The notes beneath the pieces were generated by a model. The model saw only the letters and a list, made by a program, of their open reading frames with translations. It ran no database searches and was not told where the DNA came from. 64,000 nucleotides of DNA, from NCBI RefSeq assembly GCF_964204865.1, contig NC_135255.1, forward strand, positions 14,971,135-15,035,134, given 5' to 3'. Origin of the DNA: Styela clava (lineage: Eukaryota > Chordata > Ascidiacea > Stolidobranchia > Styelidae). Numbering within the stretch: the first letter of the stretch is position 1; every line of letters begins with the position of its first letter. This document shows positions 24,256-35,345 of this stretch, one piece after another. The translations under genes and the position numbers were made by a program.

Positions 24256-25076
24256 AGTTAATTGTCAACATTGAATATCTCTTTTTAAATTTTTCAAATA
24301 CTTCTAAACAAAAGAGGGAAGAGCGAGAAATGTGTATTAATACGTAGTTTTCTCGCTAAGATATACTTCGACATAAATTCACTTGATGCTGAATTCTTCA
24401 AATTTAAAAAACTCAAATTAGAATGATCCTCACTGGTCGCAAAAAAATTGAAAAAATGAAGATAATAGCTTTCAGTAAATACCAACTTATTATCGAGTGA
24501 AGAGCGATTGGTAGCAAATTATATCAAATTACAACAAAAAGAAGTATTAGATGTTTTATTTTGTATAATAATTGAGGACTTATGGAAGTCTTTGGGCACA
24601 AATACCACATTGAATACTCCATCACTAGCGCTTACAGACAACATGACTTCAAATATGGCGGAGAATTGATATTAATATCCACTCATGTTGTAGCATGCGC
24701 ATTTCAATTTCATAATATTTTCAAAATTGTCCCGCCATCAGTCTCATGCTCAGCAAAAGGCATGCGGCGTATCCGGTCACAACAACTCGTCAATGTGCTT
24801 CACACCTCGCATTACCTGCATATGCCACTGAAAACAAGACTAACGAAAGCGTGCTGAACTCTCACGAACAAGAGACAATTATGGAGACGCTCATAATAAT
24901 TATTCTCACGAATAATACGATAATAACGTGACGCACCGCAGATTGCGGTACACGCTTAAGATGCAGACGTTGGGCAAATACCACGATATGAATCTGAATG
25001 GAACCTTAAGTTTGTTACATCACAATTTGCAAAAAGCATTCTTCAGTTGTGGTCAACGCTAGTTCGGTCTATCAAG
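24256..25076 (+). other. Intergenic spacer, conserved and inverted at 35.6-36.2 and 50.8-51.4 kb
   Basis: The segment from about 24.29 kb matches the minus strand of 36.21-35.63 kb and its duplicate, including ATAGCTTTCAGTAAATA, GTCACAACAACTCGTCAAT..GTGCTTCACAC and GCACCGCAGATTGCGG. It links the end of a subfamily-1 gene to the first exon of a subfamily-2 gene, so that gene order is ancestral. Open frames in it are not coding. Confidence 0.6.
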
Positions 25077-25196
25077 ATGAACAGAAAATTTCGAATTCGC
25101 GAATTACAGAGAGAATATCTCCCCATAGAATATCTCCCCAATAAAATTGTTAGAAACGGACTATACGTATATTTTCATCTGGGAGTAAAAACATGA
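25077..25196 (+). pseudogene. Acetyltransferase subfamily 2, first-exon remnant
   Basis: Reads MNRKFRIRELQRE and then IVRNGLY, as do the first exons at 35.56, 47.84, 50.80 and 54.65 kb. A 15-bp tandem duplication (AGAATATCTCCCCAT twice) replaces the normal DLPIVR with YLPIEYLPN. A TGA stop follows at the point where others read KIRCWRN. No second, third or fourth exon follows; repeat R2 begins instead. Confidence 0.7.
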
Positions 25197-25219
25197 TGCT
25201 GGAAAAATATCAGCATGTC

Positions 25220-25530
25220 AGCGGATATCTTGCTCAGCGATCGTTCGCGGATCTCGCCGTTCTCGCGCTTAGTCGAAGTCACAGGACCTGGAAAAGTTTT
25301 GACAATGACAACCCTTGTACCGGTACCGTATCCCGATACAGTTACTGGCAAGTCACCGCATATGATTTCGGGAAGTTTTTTATGGGCAATGGTAGACTGC
25401 GGTACCTGATCTGGTAATACAGAAGTGACTCGGATCACTTGGTAATTCAATTCACGTTGAAACTGAATTATGAAAAATGGATCATTGTCACAGGACCTAG
25501 TACTGGTAAGGTATCGCATATGATTCGGCT
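25220..25530 (-). repeat. Composite repeat R2, right arm (inverted)
   Basis: Minus-strand counterpart of 22.18-22.49 kb. It contains two near-copies of a block with TTTTCCAGGTCCTGT, and of ATCATATGCG..AC(T)TTACCAGTA. It also includes a GTACCGGTACCG palindrome. With the left arm it brackets gene B and its 3' spacer in inverted orientation. Confidence 0.7.
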
Positions 25531-25904
25531 CTAAAAGGTCGTATCATTGCCTTCCAGTAATGTATCTAAAGCATCTGTTTATTTATTATTTATGAATGTA
25601 TAAATTGTGTGTTTGGTGTTTTGACAAATGAAATAAACTCTCCCTTTGTCTACAAAAAAAAGGTTAGTTCTGGAATTGCATCTCACACACAGCGAAGAGA
25701 GTTCGAGGATTATAGAGAAACAATCTGTTCCCTTCCTTGTTTAAATAGCTCACACGATGTTTGAAATTTTGTCAAATCGCCCAAATAAATTATATCATTA
25801 TATCAAACTTTTTATATCTTCACCAACCATATCATGACTTGATGAATTTTTTGTATATAAAAAGAAATCTATTTATCCTCAACTGCTCCTAGATATACCA
25901 CTGT
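25531..25904. other. Spacer
   Basis: No gene or named repeat recognised; AT-rich. Confidence 0.35.
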
Positions 25905-26175
25905 TATTGGACACGTATGGACATAACGATCGTTTCAATATTATGTTGTTCTTGTTGTTTCACCCGGAATAACACACCTAGTGAAATATTAAAAAACCGC
26001 TTTTCTCTTTGAATACTGGACCAATTGCTTTGAAATTTTCAGTGGTTGAAGATAAAATTTTTCCCCAGAAGGCTATTACTTTTATTCATTTTAAATATTT
26101 ATGTTAGCTCTGTGAGATTTGTTTTTGTTTGCTATGACGTCATTAAACGTTCTGCGGACATCGGACGCCATTTTG
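25905..26175 (-). repeat. Dispersed repeat R3, inverted copy
   Basis: On the minus strand it shows AATTTCAAAGCAATTGGTCCAG, the AACAACAAGAACAACA run and AAACGATCGTTATGTCC, in the order of the 22.5 kb copy. It also keeps the ATGACGTCAT site. It forms the outer pair of the inverted repeats around gene B. Confidence 0.6.
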
Positions 26176-27506
26176 TGTCCTACTGTACTGCTTCGCTTGG
26201 TGTGAATATATTTGTAGACTGTGATCTGACGGTACAGTAAACCGTACTCTGCTGCGAACAGACGTGTCCATATATTTGGGCGTAGCTCTCTTGTTTTCTA
26301 ATATCATCAATTATAATACGGTTACTTTAATTACAGATGGACGCTTTCACATTATATTCGCGATACGATACATTGCTTTTCCACATTTATATGGTGTTTT
26401 AACATCGTGTGTCCGATGCTTCTTTTTATTCAAAATTAAAGTTTAAATGATGTTTGCACCTCATTTCAATCTTATATTTTACTTCCCATTAAAAGTGTTG
26501 GGGTGGCTCGAATATTTGAATCGAAGCGACTTGACTAATCACTAAAAAATATTTTCGATCGATTTCTTGAAATATGAGAAAAAACTTCAAAATATGATCG
26601 AATACAAGAAAGCTGGTGAAACGGTCCATGATATTGGGAATCCCGCCCTTTCCTCACTCCTGGTCGGTTATGGGAAGATCTAGCCAGATACTTGTTTGAG
26701 GTGCATCGACTTGATGGTAGGGGAAGCCGTAACCGATTAGCGATCAACTGAGTAACTCTCCTTCGAGTCTGGCAATTACTATTCCTATAATTAAAACAGT
26801 GAAAACGCAAGCAAATTTATTTTACATATATGTTTATCTAAATTTCTTAACAATTGACTCTAGTGACCGTTTACTAAATTTTATTCTATTCAAATAATTA
26901 TACCCGGACAATTCTGCACTACCGGTGAAGTGAAACTTTCATATATGCTTTAATGTAAGCTATTATTAGTATTAAAAATTACCTCTCTGAGAGTGTGGCA
27001 CATTCCTGGGCTCGTTTGTGCTAAAGAAAGTAATTTTCACAAGTTCATACTTTACAGTGAGATGCAACAGCCGTTCTTTGAGCATTGGACGACAACGACT
27101 GCACACTAAAATATATTAACAGTTCCATAGCAAGGTCTTTAGGTCCCAAGTTTGTATCCTCAAATCCATACAAACACACAACTCAAACTATACAGTTGAC
27201 ACGGTCATCTTATTACAAATCAGCACAAAATACTTGCACTAAATAAATAATCCTAATTAATTCGGGTTTTGGAAGGCTTACTCAAATTTATAAACCAATT
27301 ACTATATGTACTTAGTTAGCAAGTCGAACCATATTATTATGAAATAACTTGCAGCCTTCAAATCAGAAAGAGTTACAAATTATAACATACCGAATTTGTC
27401 TGCTATTCCCGGCTCAAAATATCACAAGTTGAACATGGAATCAGTTTTTAATAAAATGAAATTCAATCAAATCAAATATTTAAATTATTACTGTAAAAAC
27501 TAAGAC
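26176..27506. other. Spacer
   Basis: Several small open frames, none with family resemblance or splice support. No repeats shared with the rest of the window were recognised. Confidence 0.35.
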
Positions 27507-27584
27507 GTGCACCAAGATGGCACACAGCCTGAACATAGTATGTGTACCAGGTCAGGGTTCAGGTTATGCGACATCTTGGTGCAC
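27507..27584. repeat. 78-bp hairpin repeat
   Basis: The ends GTGCACCAAGATG and CATCTTGGTGCAC are perfect inverted repeats. Inside them CAGCCTGAACATAG and TTCAGGTTATG also pair, giving a long hairpin. The core GTGTACCAGGTCAGGGTT resembles the right end of repeat R1, so it may be a deletion derivative of that family. Confidence 0.6.
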
Positions 27585-28258
27585 ATACTTCAGGAGCACC
27601 GTAAACACAATACCAAAGGCAGCCTTATGCTTATAAAATTATCCCAAACTAGGCCTATATGAATCAACTCTAATCAACATTTTTTAATCGTGCCTAGCGC
27701 GCAACAATCCTAATGTAAAAACAGAAAGCAAGACCGCTCAACCAATTTCAAATGATTTGCAAGGAAACCAGCGCCACTGCCTACAAATTAGAGCGTCAAC
27801 AATATCAAACTTACTAAACCTGTAAAACTGACAAGATGTTTACGTTACTATAAATATCAAATGACTGCGTTTCTCGATAAAACATGAGGTGCTGCATCTT
27901 TCATCACGGAAAGAGATTAATCTTTGCGAAAGAGCTGGTGAAATGGTTCAAAAATTATATTTCAAACCATCGCATTGCTGTAACCTGGGTTTGGGTATTG
28001 GCATTCAGTCAATCTTCACAACTCTAAGACGTAGCAATGTTTCTATTTAAAGGCATTTTGGACATATTCATTGCCCTGCAAATCGAATAATTTCATAGTG
28101 ATTATATGAACTAAAAAGCATTTTCCCAAATCGCGACTGTATAATGAGGCAACGGTAACATCACCTCGATCCAAAACTATTTATCAACTAAAATGAATCA
28201 ATAAAAAGCATAGATTTGTATCAATCCTGTGTATTTTACCAAAAATCAAAAACAATAT
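27585..28258. other. 3' flank of the methyltransferase gene
   Basis: No gene seen. AATAAA-like motifs occur near the stop of the methyltransferase gene (minus strand), but none is singled out as its polyadenylation signal. Confidence 0.35.
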
Positions 28259-29970
28259 TTATCCTAAGTAAGTAGATTTCTCTATTCCGTCTTTTACGTT
28301 TGGTGTGTATTCCAGATGTGTGTCGAAGAAAGTACTATGAAATCTTTTATGCGCCCGGACAAACTCCTTGTAATCTCTTGCTTCTGCAAAGACTGCAAAA
28401 AAGATTTTTGATATTTCTAAATCGGAAGTAACGCAGAAAATTTTTTTTTTGTTTGACAGCGAAGTCGTCATAAATTATTCCATCTCTGTATAATTATGCA
28501 CTGTTAATACAATCGAATTCCAAGTAAATGACATTTTGATTATTATTTGGCTACTGTTGCAATGTCATGTAGACATATATATATATATACTGTAGGAACA
28601 ATGCATGTCCCTGCCAAAAACACCCTCGCAACCGCTCAAAATAGGAAATTTATAAGTTACCAGTTACAATTTTTATTCACTGATGGAATTCAGCGATGTC
28701 AGGCTGAGCGAACGCGTAAATACTTAAAACGTGGCGGGATTGTTATTCTTACATCTCACATTTTTGCAGTAGAGTCGGGGCTTTTTACAGAAGATTTTAC
28801 AACAAATATCAAAAATACCTCACGTCGAATTATTGCCAGCATCACTGTCGTTACCTGGGTATAAAATGTTGTCACAAAGACCGACGCTGCTTTTCTGTAT
28901 TAAACGAGCATCAAGCATTTCTACCAGATTGCCTTTGTAGTTTTCACAGCCGTTATCGAGCAACACCAAGTCAATTTTTTCAATCCCATACTTTTCCTTA
29001 AGCTGTGAAATTACTTCATGTGCGTCTCCTAATACAACTCTCACCTGAAGTATTAAGGAAGAAGTATCATACAGGGCTTATAAACTACTAATTCTTAGGT
29101 TTGGAAAAAATCAAAACAGCCTTTAGTCACGTCAATAACAGACGGAATGATCAGAGTCACAACTTGAACGACTCGAGTGGATTACCTTGTTGACAATGTC
29201 CTTGTGTGTTTGGAAAATGAAAGCTACTGGACTCCGACAACGCAGCACTAGTAGTTACATGAACAGTGGTGGGATTATTTGGTGATAATCAGCAAACCCG
29301 ATCATGATTTTTAGAATTAAAGTTCGGCATGGTTTACTGAAATTCATTTCTCTTATTTGTGAATGTGATACAAAATGTTCTTAAACTTATGTATACCATC
29401 CTATTTCTGAATATAAGGGAATGTCCGGGTAGGTTATAGTTATGTAGAATAATCGTTTCCCTAACCTTGTCACTTAACCAAGCGTGTTCAACAAATCGTT
29501 CTGTCAACTTCGCACAGGTTGGGTCGATCTCTAACGAGTAAAAACAGCTACCAGGTTTCATCAAACGTGCAATCCGTACCGCACTATATCCAAACCAAGC
29601 CCCACATTCTAAAGCAATAGTCGGATTTACGTCTCGAACGACTTCTTCCACGATTTTTCCTAAGGAATGACAGGAACGTCAGTAAGTTGTCGTAAAAGCG
29701 CGATTTACGGGATCTTTTTTTCTGAGGTCGCATCCTATCGGTTATGGCTAATGGACTTTGGACTCTGGGATATTGCAAACTCTTTGAACTCCATCGTTCG
29801 TATTCAGATTCTGAACTAGTTTGATCTATATCCGTTAACAAAAATGATAGCAAAAAACTCAAATTTATCAGCAGTATACATAATTTGTGTAGTTGCTCCA
29901 AAATTAAATCTGCTTTCTTTATAGCATCCCGATAGAAAGTAGACAAATAGGCGATTGATTCTGTCTGACA
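28259..29970 (-). CDS. Catechol O-methyltransferase-like protein
   Basis: Minus-strand exons: an open 5' exon from about 29970 to 29709, then 29659-29466, 29044-28855 and 28383-28259 (stop). All junctions are GT-AG in consistent phase; the first intron is only 49 bp. Family landmarks in order are KIVEEVVRDVNP, the S-adenosylmethionine loop ALECGAWFGYSAVRIARL, the acidic SLEIDP, GDAHEVISQL, the metal aspartate in LVLLDNGCENY, the second Asp-Asn in CDNILYP and a C-terminal LEYTPNVKDGIEKSTYLG. COMT enzymes methylate catechol hydroxyls with Mg. Here the catalytic lysine of the D-H-W-K loop is replaced (D-N-G-C), so activity on catechols is uncertain. The 5' exon has a hydrophobic stretch (CILLINLSFLLSFLL) like a membrane anchor, but its frame has no ATG before it. 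An in-frame ATG at 29733 would give a 177-residue protein without the anchor. Another 5' exon or a frameshift is possible. Confidence 0.75.
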
Positions 29971-30829
29971 TTAAACTTCCCCGTTTGGCTGCGTAATACT
30001 GTCTAATTTAGCTTTTGGTCAGTATTTAAAGGTTATCGTTAAAAATATGTGTAGCAGACAATTAATTCGGGTATTTCAATACTCTCGGAAAGTATAGTAC
30101 GAATTCAACATGTTCTGACACTTCTCACTAGATCTGGAATCTTAACATTAATTAAACTGCAAAATTTAGAACTTGTTGATGTCAGAATTTCACACATTCC
30201 CTGGTGATAATGGAAGTCAAAACAGAAATTCAAAAAATCACCAAGATTACTTTTGAAAATCCATTAAATTGGACTCTCATGCGATAAAGATTTTGTTTTC
30301 AAAATTTGATTTTCCCAGAGTTCGAAACTGTAGTCGGAGTCAGAATTGTTTGCAACCCCGACTCTAACGCAAAAGTCAATTCGTTTTCAATTCAAAGACA
30401 AATGTGAATTGCCCCACGTGGAACGCGACGACCTTTTCACTCTTACAAAAGTATGTAGGTTATTTCTTCGGATGCTGTCTTCATTAATCAATTATTTGTA
30501 CTTTTTTTCGTTCATGTTGCTTATAAGAGAACAACGTAACAATTCTAGTAAAATTTCATTTTTTTCTATTTGTTTCATTTGATTGGAGAGATGTTAATAC
30601 TGTCCTTACATTGACAGAATATTTTATGAGCCACAAAGGCAGATCTTGTTCAAATTTTGTACCAATTAAAAAAAAATTCGAAATTTTGTGAAATTTACGT
30701 TATTACACTGTATTGAAATATTTTATTAGAAAACTGATCGAATGTCATTCCAATATCTCTATTTGATTGGAACAATGATTTATTATTTCAGTAATCATTT
30801 TTTCTGGTTTCGGCATGCTATTCTGGAAA
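29971..30829. other. Spacer upstream of the methyltransferase gene
   Basis: No gene supported. The minus-strand frame over 30745-30830 is the divergent downstream continuation of the duplicated methyltransferase exon. Confidence 0.35.
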
Positions 30830-31785
30830 TAATGTTTTTCTGAACTAATTTGAGCTATAATCGTTAACAAAAATGATAACGAAAATCTCAAATTTGTCAG
30901 CAGTATACATAACTTGCATAGTTTCTCTAAAATTAAATATACTTTCTTTATAGCAATGGTGGCCAACACGTCGATCGCCGCGTCTCGAGTAATCGATCGA
31001 ATCTGATGTTGAGTGAATTCAACAAAATACCCCAAAAATTGCATTGAACCAGTTTTCTGCAGCGCCTGTTGTGTGTTTTAAAACAAAACGAGGACAGTTC
31101 TGTACATGCGCAAAATACGATATACACATATGGTATTTGAGTCTGGGCAAGCCCGATAGCGCATAGCATTAGGTAACAAATGAAAGTTTCGCGACTGCAA
31201 AGATTTTGATATGAACTTGCCGAAGATCGTGTGTTTTGACTGAAAAACGATCCTACAAAAACTTCTGCAGTATTCGGAAGTTATTGTCTCATTCCAAGAG
31301 TAGTGTGATGAATCGTATTTGCAAGAACACATTGGCACCCAACATGCCCAATTTTTCTAATTCCAAGCGAGCGAAGAATCGGATTTAAAACAAATTGTAA
31401 ATTAGATACTGAACTTTTGAGCAGTCATTTATGGTTTGAGAATATTTATTTTTCTCTGTTTAGATAATATGGATACTTCACAAGATTTTTTGAGAAATTT
31501 TTAACAAATAAATGATGAAAATTTGCTCCAGGTAAAATTACATAATCGAATTAACAAATTAAATGGAACATGAAAAATAAAAATATTTAAGGCGATTGTG
31601 CTCACAGAGCCGAGTGGAATTTTTTGTATGCGTGTGTGCAGTTATCTGCATATTCAGTACTAAATCATTTTTGTGTATGTCAAAAATCAGTCGATCGCGA
31701 GCTATTTTGGAGATTATAGTCGATCGAGGTCAAAAGCAGGTTGACCACCCCTGTTTCATAGCATCCCGATAGAAAGTACACAAAA
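30830..31785 (-). pseudogene. Duplicated 5' exon of the methyltransferase gene, split by a transposon
   Basis: The minus strand of 30830-30953 plus 31762-31785 matches 29.80-29.94 kb almost base for base, including the hydrophobic segment (LCILLTNLRFSLSFLL). The 800-bp hAT element lies inside it. Downstream of the exon the similarity to the methyltransferase gene stops, and no methyltransferase core exons follow. It is therefore a partial duplicate. Confidence 0.75.
30954..31753. mobile_element. hAT-type non-autonomous element (800 bp) with target duplication
   Basis: Ends CAATGGTGGCCAACACGTCG and, in reverse complement, CAGGGGTGGTCAACCTGC, both followed by CGATCG words. The flanking 8-mers are CTTTATAG (30946-30953) and TTTCATAG (31754-31761). 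The paralogous empty site at 29917-29924 reads a single CTTTATAG followed directly by CATCCCGATAG. This proves the element boundaries and an 8-bp duplication typical of hAT elements. Confidence 0.9.
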
Positions 31786-33096
31786 AATGATTCCAACGAA
31801 TTCGAACATAATGGAGTGATTGTTTGGGGAGATTTTAGTTAATTTTACCGTTTATTTGTATTATTGTGAAATTAACGTCTATTTGCTACATTGAAAATAT
31901 TTTGCTATTTGGGTCTATTGGGATGGGACTGTAACTGTAGGGGTTGGTAAAGCAGTTTTAAATGACAAACTAAAAGAATAAAAAAAAGATACATACAAAT
32001 CGTGAGGCACTTAATAATAAACATAGTCGTCTCCTTGATGCGCCTAGTTGTTTTTCTTAGTAGAGTCCTTGATGACGATGATCGCAAACCTTGTTGTTGG
32101 TTACAGTTAAATTCCTCGTTCAAAAGGGGATTGAGAAGTTACGCTTTGATGCCGAAGTCAGACTGTCAATGTTGTCTCGGGTGGTTTCCAAGATCATCGT
32201 GCAAGTTTGTCGAAGTTCTTTTCGTTGCATGGTTACTCGGCTATTTGCGTCAGAGCTATTGGAAGATAGAGTTTGTTAGATTAGCAATGGCACCCTATTT
32301 GTATTTATCTTGTTTTCTCCCAGGTTGGCTTATGGGATTGGTCAAGCTGTTGTTCGTCTCGGTTGTTGCACTCCTTTCATCTGCATTTTGTCAAAAGGTC
32401 ATCCAAGGTCATTAATTGTTGATTGGTTGGTGGGTAATATGTTGAGTCTGACACGACTTTTGACCGACAAGAGTTTTGTCCCAAGTTCGTGAGATCAAGT
32501 TGTCAAACTAACGATAGCCAAAGGTAGCACAGAATAGTCGATTGAAACACCTTACAAGTTTTATTGCAATTCCGACTATATATACAGAATACAATGTATA
32601 CACCCTTAGTTCAACTCTTGTTCTGATTACCATTGAAAATATAAAAGAATATATAGGTTTTACTGAGTAGGTGAATATAATTAATAAAGATATTAAATAT
32701 CGATCTCACGTCATATTCACGCTCTGTAATTGAACATTTTTCAAAAGTGATTTTTCAAAAACTTGTTACGTGTAATTAACTTATTGGTGAGAAAGTGTTT
32801 CTGATCACGTTTCAATCGAAGTCGTGGAAATTAAAAATATTCTCAAGTGAATAATAAGTTTGGAAAAGAAAATTTTGATTTCAAATGATTGACTTTAACT
32901 GAAAATGAAATTTTAGTTTCAAATTGGTTACCAAAAACATAATAACTTTCGAAATTAGATTTTACAAAATTTATAATAGCAATTTTAGTATTATTTAATT
33001 TTGTTTTAAGTTACCTTGATGTTCCAAGAAATAAAGTGGCTACAGAACATCTCCACAAAACTATTCGAAGAATTCTATGCATCAACTTCTACAAAT
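31786..33096. other. Spacer with unexplained open frames
   Basis: A 414-bp plus-strand frame (32002-32415) and overlapping minus frames occur at 31.9-32.5 kb. The minus strand at 32.12-32.28 kb reads like a helical segment (MQRKELRQTCTMILETTRDN) and ends in a stop, but no acceptor precedes it. I cannot assign any function and do not annotate a gene. Confidence 0.35.
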
Positions 33097-33330
33097 CTAC
33101 GTAGTTGCTTTTCCATATAAAAAAAAACGTGCAGCGGACAGAACAGAAAACGCTGTTTTATCGACAATCTCGGTTATTTCAAATCCATACTTTTTGTACA
33201 ATGTAAAAGCCGGCATTTGACTGTCTTCACAGTAAAGCACTATACGATGAAATCTCATTTCTGTAGCTTGATGTATAGCATGCCCAAGCATCTTGGAACC
33301 AATTTTCATTCTTCGTAGATTTGTATTGGG
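33097..33330 (-). pseudogene. Acetyltransferase subfamily 1, solo last exon (copy C)
   Basis: Reads LRRMKIGSKMLGHAIHQATE, then YCEDSQMPAFTLYKKYGFE and a stop, like E4 of genes B, D and G. The start of the exon (RLSVTP) is replaced by unrelated sequence (HPNT), and no other exons are present. The acetyl-CoA loop again shows K in place of the first glycine. Confidence 0.8.
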
Positions 33331-33914
33331 GTGAATATATAAAATATATCAAATATTTACCAGCTGTGAGATTTATCGTAACCGAGAAAATTATTCATAT
33401 TTGAAACTTAATGAAGCTAATCAGTTCCATATTCGGTGAAATTGCTGGACGGACCAGTGTAATAATTGAAGTGAATTCTAACGCCAAAAATATTCCATGA
33501 GGGAACTCTTGCAATTTTTTAATGATTCCTGGCTTGTGAACTAAAACAAAACATTAAAAGATCAAAACCAAAAAATCAATGCGCCGAATAGTGAAAAACG
33601 TCACAACAGGCAGCGTGATCAAACAGTAAATGAAGAATCAGTGATTGCGGAGCAGCAAACGTCGACAAATGTGTATTTGCAAATTTAAGCAATCAATTTG
33701 TGTAATATCAAGCTATGATAGCTATGAGCATATAACAGATTTTTTTCGCGGACCTTCCGAAAGTCGACCGGCAAAATTCGTTCATCAAATATGAAAAGTG
33801 TATTTTTGTCAAAAATTGGAAGCATTCTGTGTAAGTGCAAAACACTATAGTATGGTGAAAATGCAATTAAGCATGTAAATTGTAAATGTACCAAATGAGG
33901 GAATGAAAACTCAC

Positions 33915-34011
33915 GAGTATTTTGCGAATTTCTTGACGCCAGTCCATTCTTCGAAATCCACTCTTAGTTCATAAGACCCGGATGAAGTTATTTGGTGTAG
34001 CAATTCAAGGC
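33915..34011 (-). pseudogene. Stray fibrinogen-domain exon (copy 1)
   Basis: A 97-bp exon between TTGATTCAG and GTGAG that reads GLELLHQITSSGSYELRVDF and then WTGVKKFAKYS. It corresponds exactly to exon 5 of the fibrinogen-domain gene at 61857-61953, including flanking intron sequence (GACTTTTTGTATA). No other exons of such a gene are nearby on this strand. It is open and keeps its splice sites but has nothing to be spliced to. Confidence 0.85.
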
Positions 34012-34170
34012 CTGAATCAAGAAAGAACAGTCTTAGGTCGACTTTTTGTATAAAAAGTGCCAAAAACGCTGTATCGGAGAACTTTGTAATGTTGTTTTTT
34101 ACTTGAATAGAATAATGCGTGACAGAATGGCTTGCGCTGAAGCATGCAATTTCACTAATTATTTGAAAAG

Positions 34171-34225
34171 GTTAGAACAGTAGCTCCCAAAGTGGGTTCC
34201 GCGGACCTTTTGGGGTCCGTTAACA
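34171..34225. mobile_element. hAT terminus fragment
   Basis: CAGTAGCTCCCAAAGTGGGT followed by TCCGCGGACC is a typical hAT end. No matching opposite end was found. The duplicate at 49.41 kb carries the same fragment with an internal deletion. Confidence 0.5.
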
Positions 34226-34860
34226 ATTAATTTGCAAATTAATTTGATCTGGAAAAAAAAATTGTGAAAATATTGTTGATAGATAGTTTTCAACCAAATA
34301 TAAAATTGCATGAAAGGTGAATTTGAATTTCGACTGGTTTAGTATTGAGCATTTTTGACTCCAACAACAATAATTAAGATTTTCAGTCATAAAATCGTCT
34401 TATACCTAAAAAGCATAATTAGGTATCTAGTAACTGTCATGGTCGGTTAATTGGGTTCTATATTACACGGCTGTAAACGTATGGGTTGTCCAATGCTGTT
34501 TACATGGTGGATGCTCAGATAGGTAATTTGCTTTCTGTTTCAGTATTTGCTACACGTCGGAACCAATGAATTGTTTTTCGTTCCCGAGTTCACCTTTTAG
34601 CTATTATTTTTAGCTAGTATTTAAATAATATTATAATATTTAATCAAAATGTTTTCACTTACTCGCTACAATCAGAAAGAGTATCTGAGTCACCAATATA
34701 ATGATTATATTTCCGTCAAACGTTGCCGCGAACATTGTCGTAATCATAGTCATGGTGCCTCTGCTTCAGCTACTATTTACTGGGGTGTCTCCACCTGATA
34801 AATACATCATAATACATTTGTACTGTTATCTGGTAACGCTTGCATTCCTGATGCTTTCGC

Positions 34861-34905
34861 TCCTTGTCTGTCTGTCTGTTTGTTTGTTTGTTTGTCTGTT
34901 AGATG
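34861..34905. repeat. TGTC/TGTT microsatellite
   Basis: Tandem TGTC and TGTT tetranucleotides. The copy at 50.12-50.14 kb is shorter and is preceded by a small palindromic insertion (ACTTATCGATCTTAAGATCG), so the tract has changed since the duplication. Confidence 0.8.
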
Positions 34906-35021
34906 AACGCGATATTTCACGAAGGCGAGGTTGAATCTGCTCCAAATTCGCATGTGCATTCACCATATCTCGGACTAGAAGCTTATTGATTTTGAATGAA
35001 TCATGTCGTATAATTAGCGAG

Positions 35022-35345
35022 TCATTAATTAATTAGTGATGGAACACGTGGTGTCACTATAGAGTCATGAATCGAAACCGCAGTTTCGATCGATAAGTCT
35101 TCGGTCTCCGACCAATATTCTCGTTTAATAATTGGGCGCTCCAGAAGTGTGTGTACCAATATGGAGAAAACTAATTTGGTTTGCCTAATTTCCATCAAGT
35201 TGTGTAAAGGGACTGAAACCTATGGGATTCACCTATGTGTATATTCACTTTGCTAACGCAGACAGTCCCCGAACTCGTAATAGAACTAAAATAAGGAAAA
35301 TCGGAATAAAATTATGGCCTAACTCTAACCTGGTACACATATATA
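35022..35345 (+). repeat. Dispersed repeat R1, fuller copy
   Basis: Runs from TTAATTAATTAGTGATGGAA to GGTACACAT and covers both the left-end part seen at 9.18 kb and the right part seen inverted at 1.98 kb. It defines the element at about 325 bp. No coding frame. Confidence 0.7.

Noticed and set aside
26640-26770. Possible tRNA-like segment (GGTAGGGGAAGCCGTAACC)
   Set aside because: No cloverleaf can be formed and the B box is absent.
32002-32415. 137-codon plus-strand open frame and overlapping minus frames
   Set aside because: Hydrophobic low-complexity content, no known motif and no splice evidence; the opposite strand looks slightly more protein-like but lacks an acceptor.
34701-34934. 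Plus-strand frame with hydrophobic residues (NIVVIIVMVPLLQLLF)
   Set aside because: It is the antisense shadow of the acetyltransferase membrane-anchor exon on the minus strand and of the TGTC/TGTT microsatellite.
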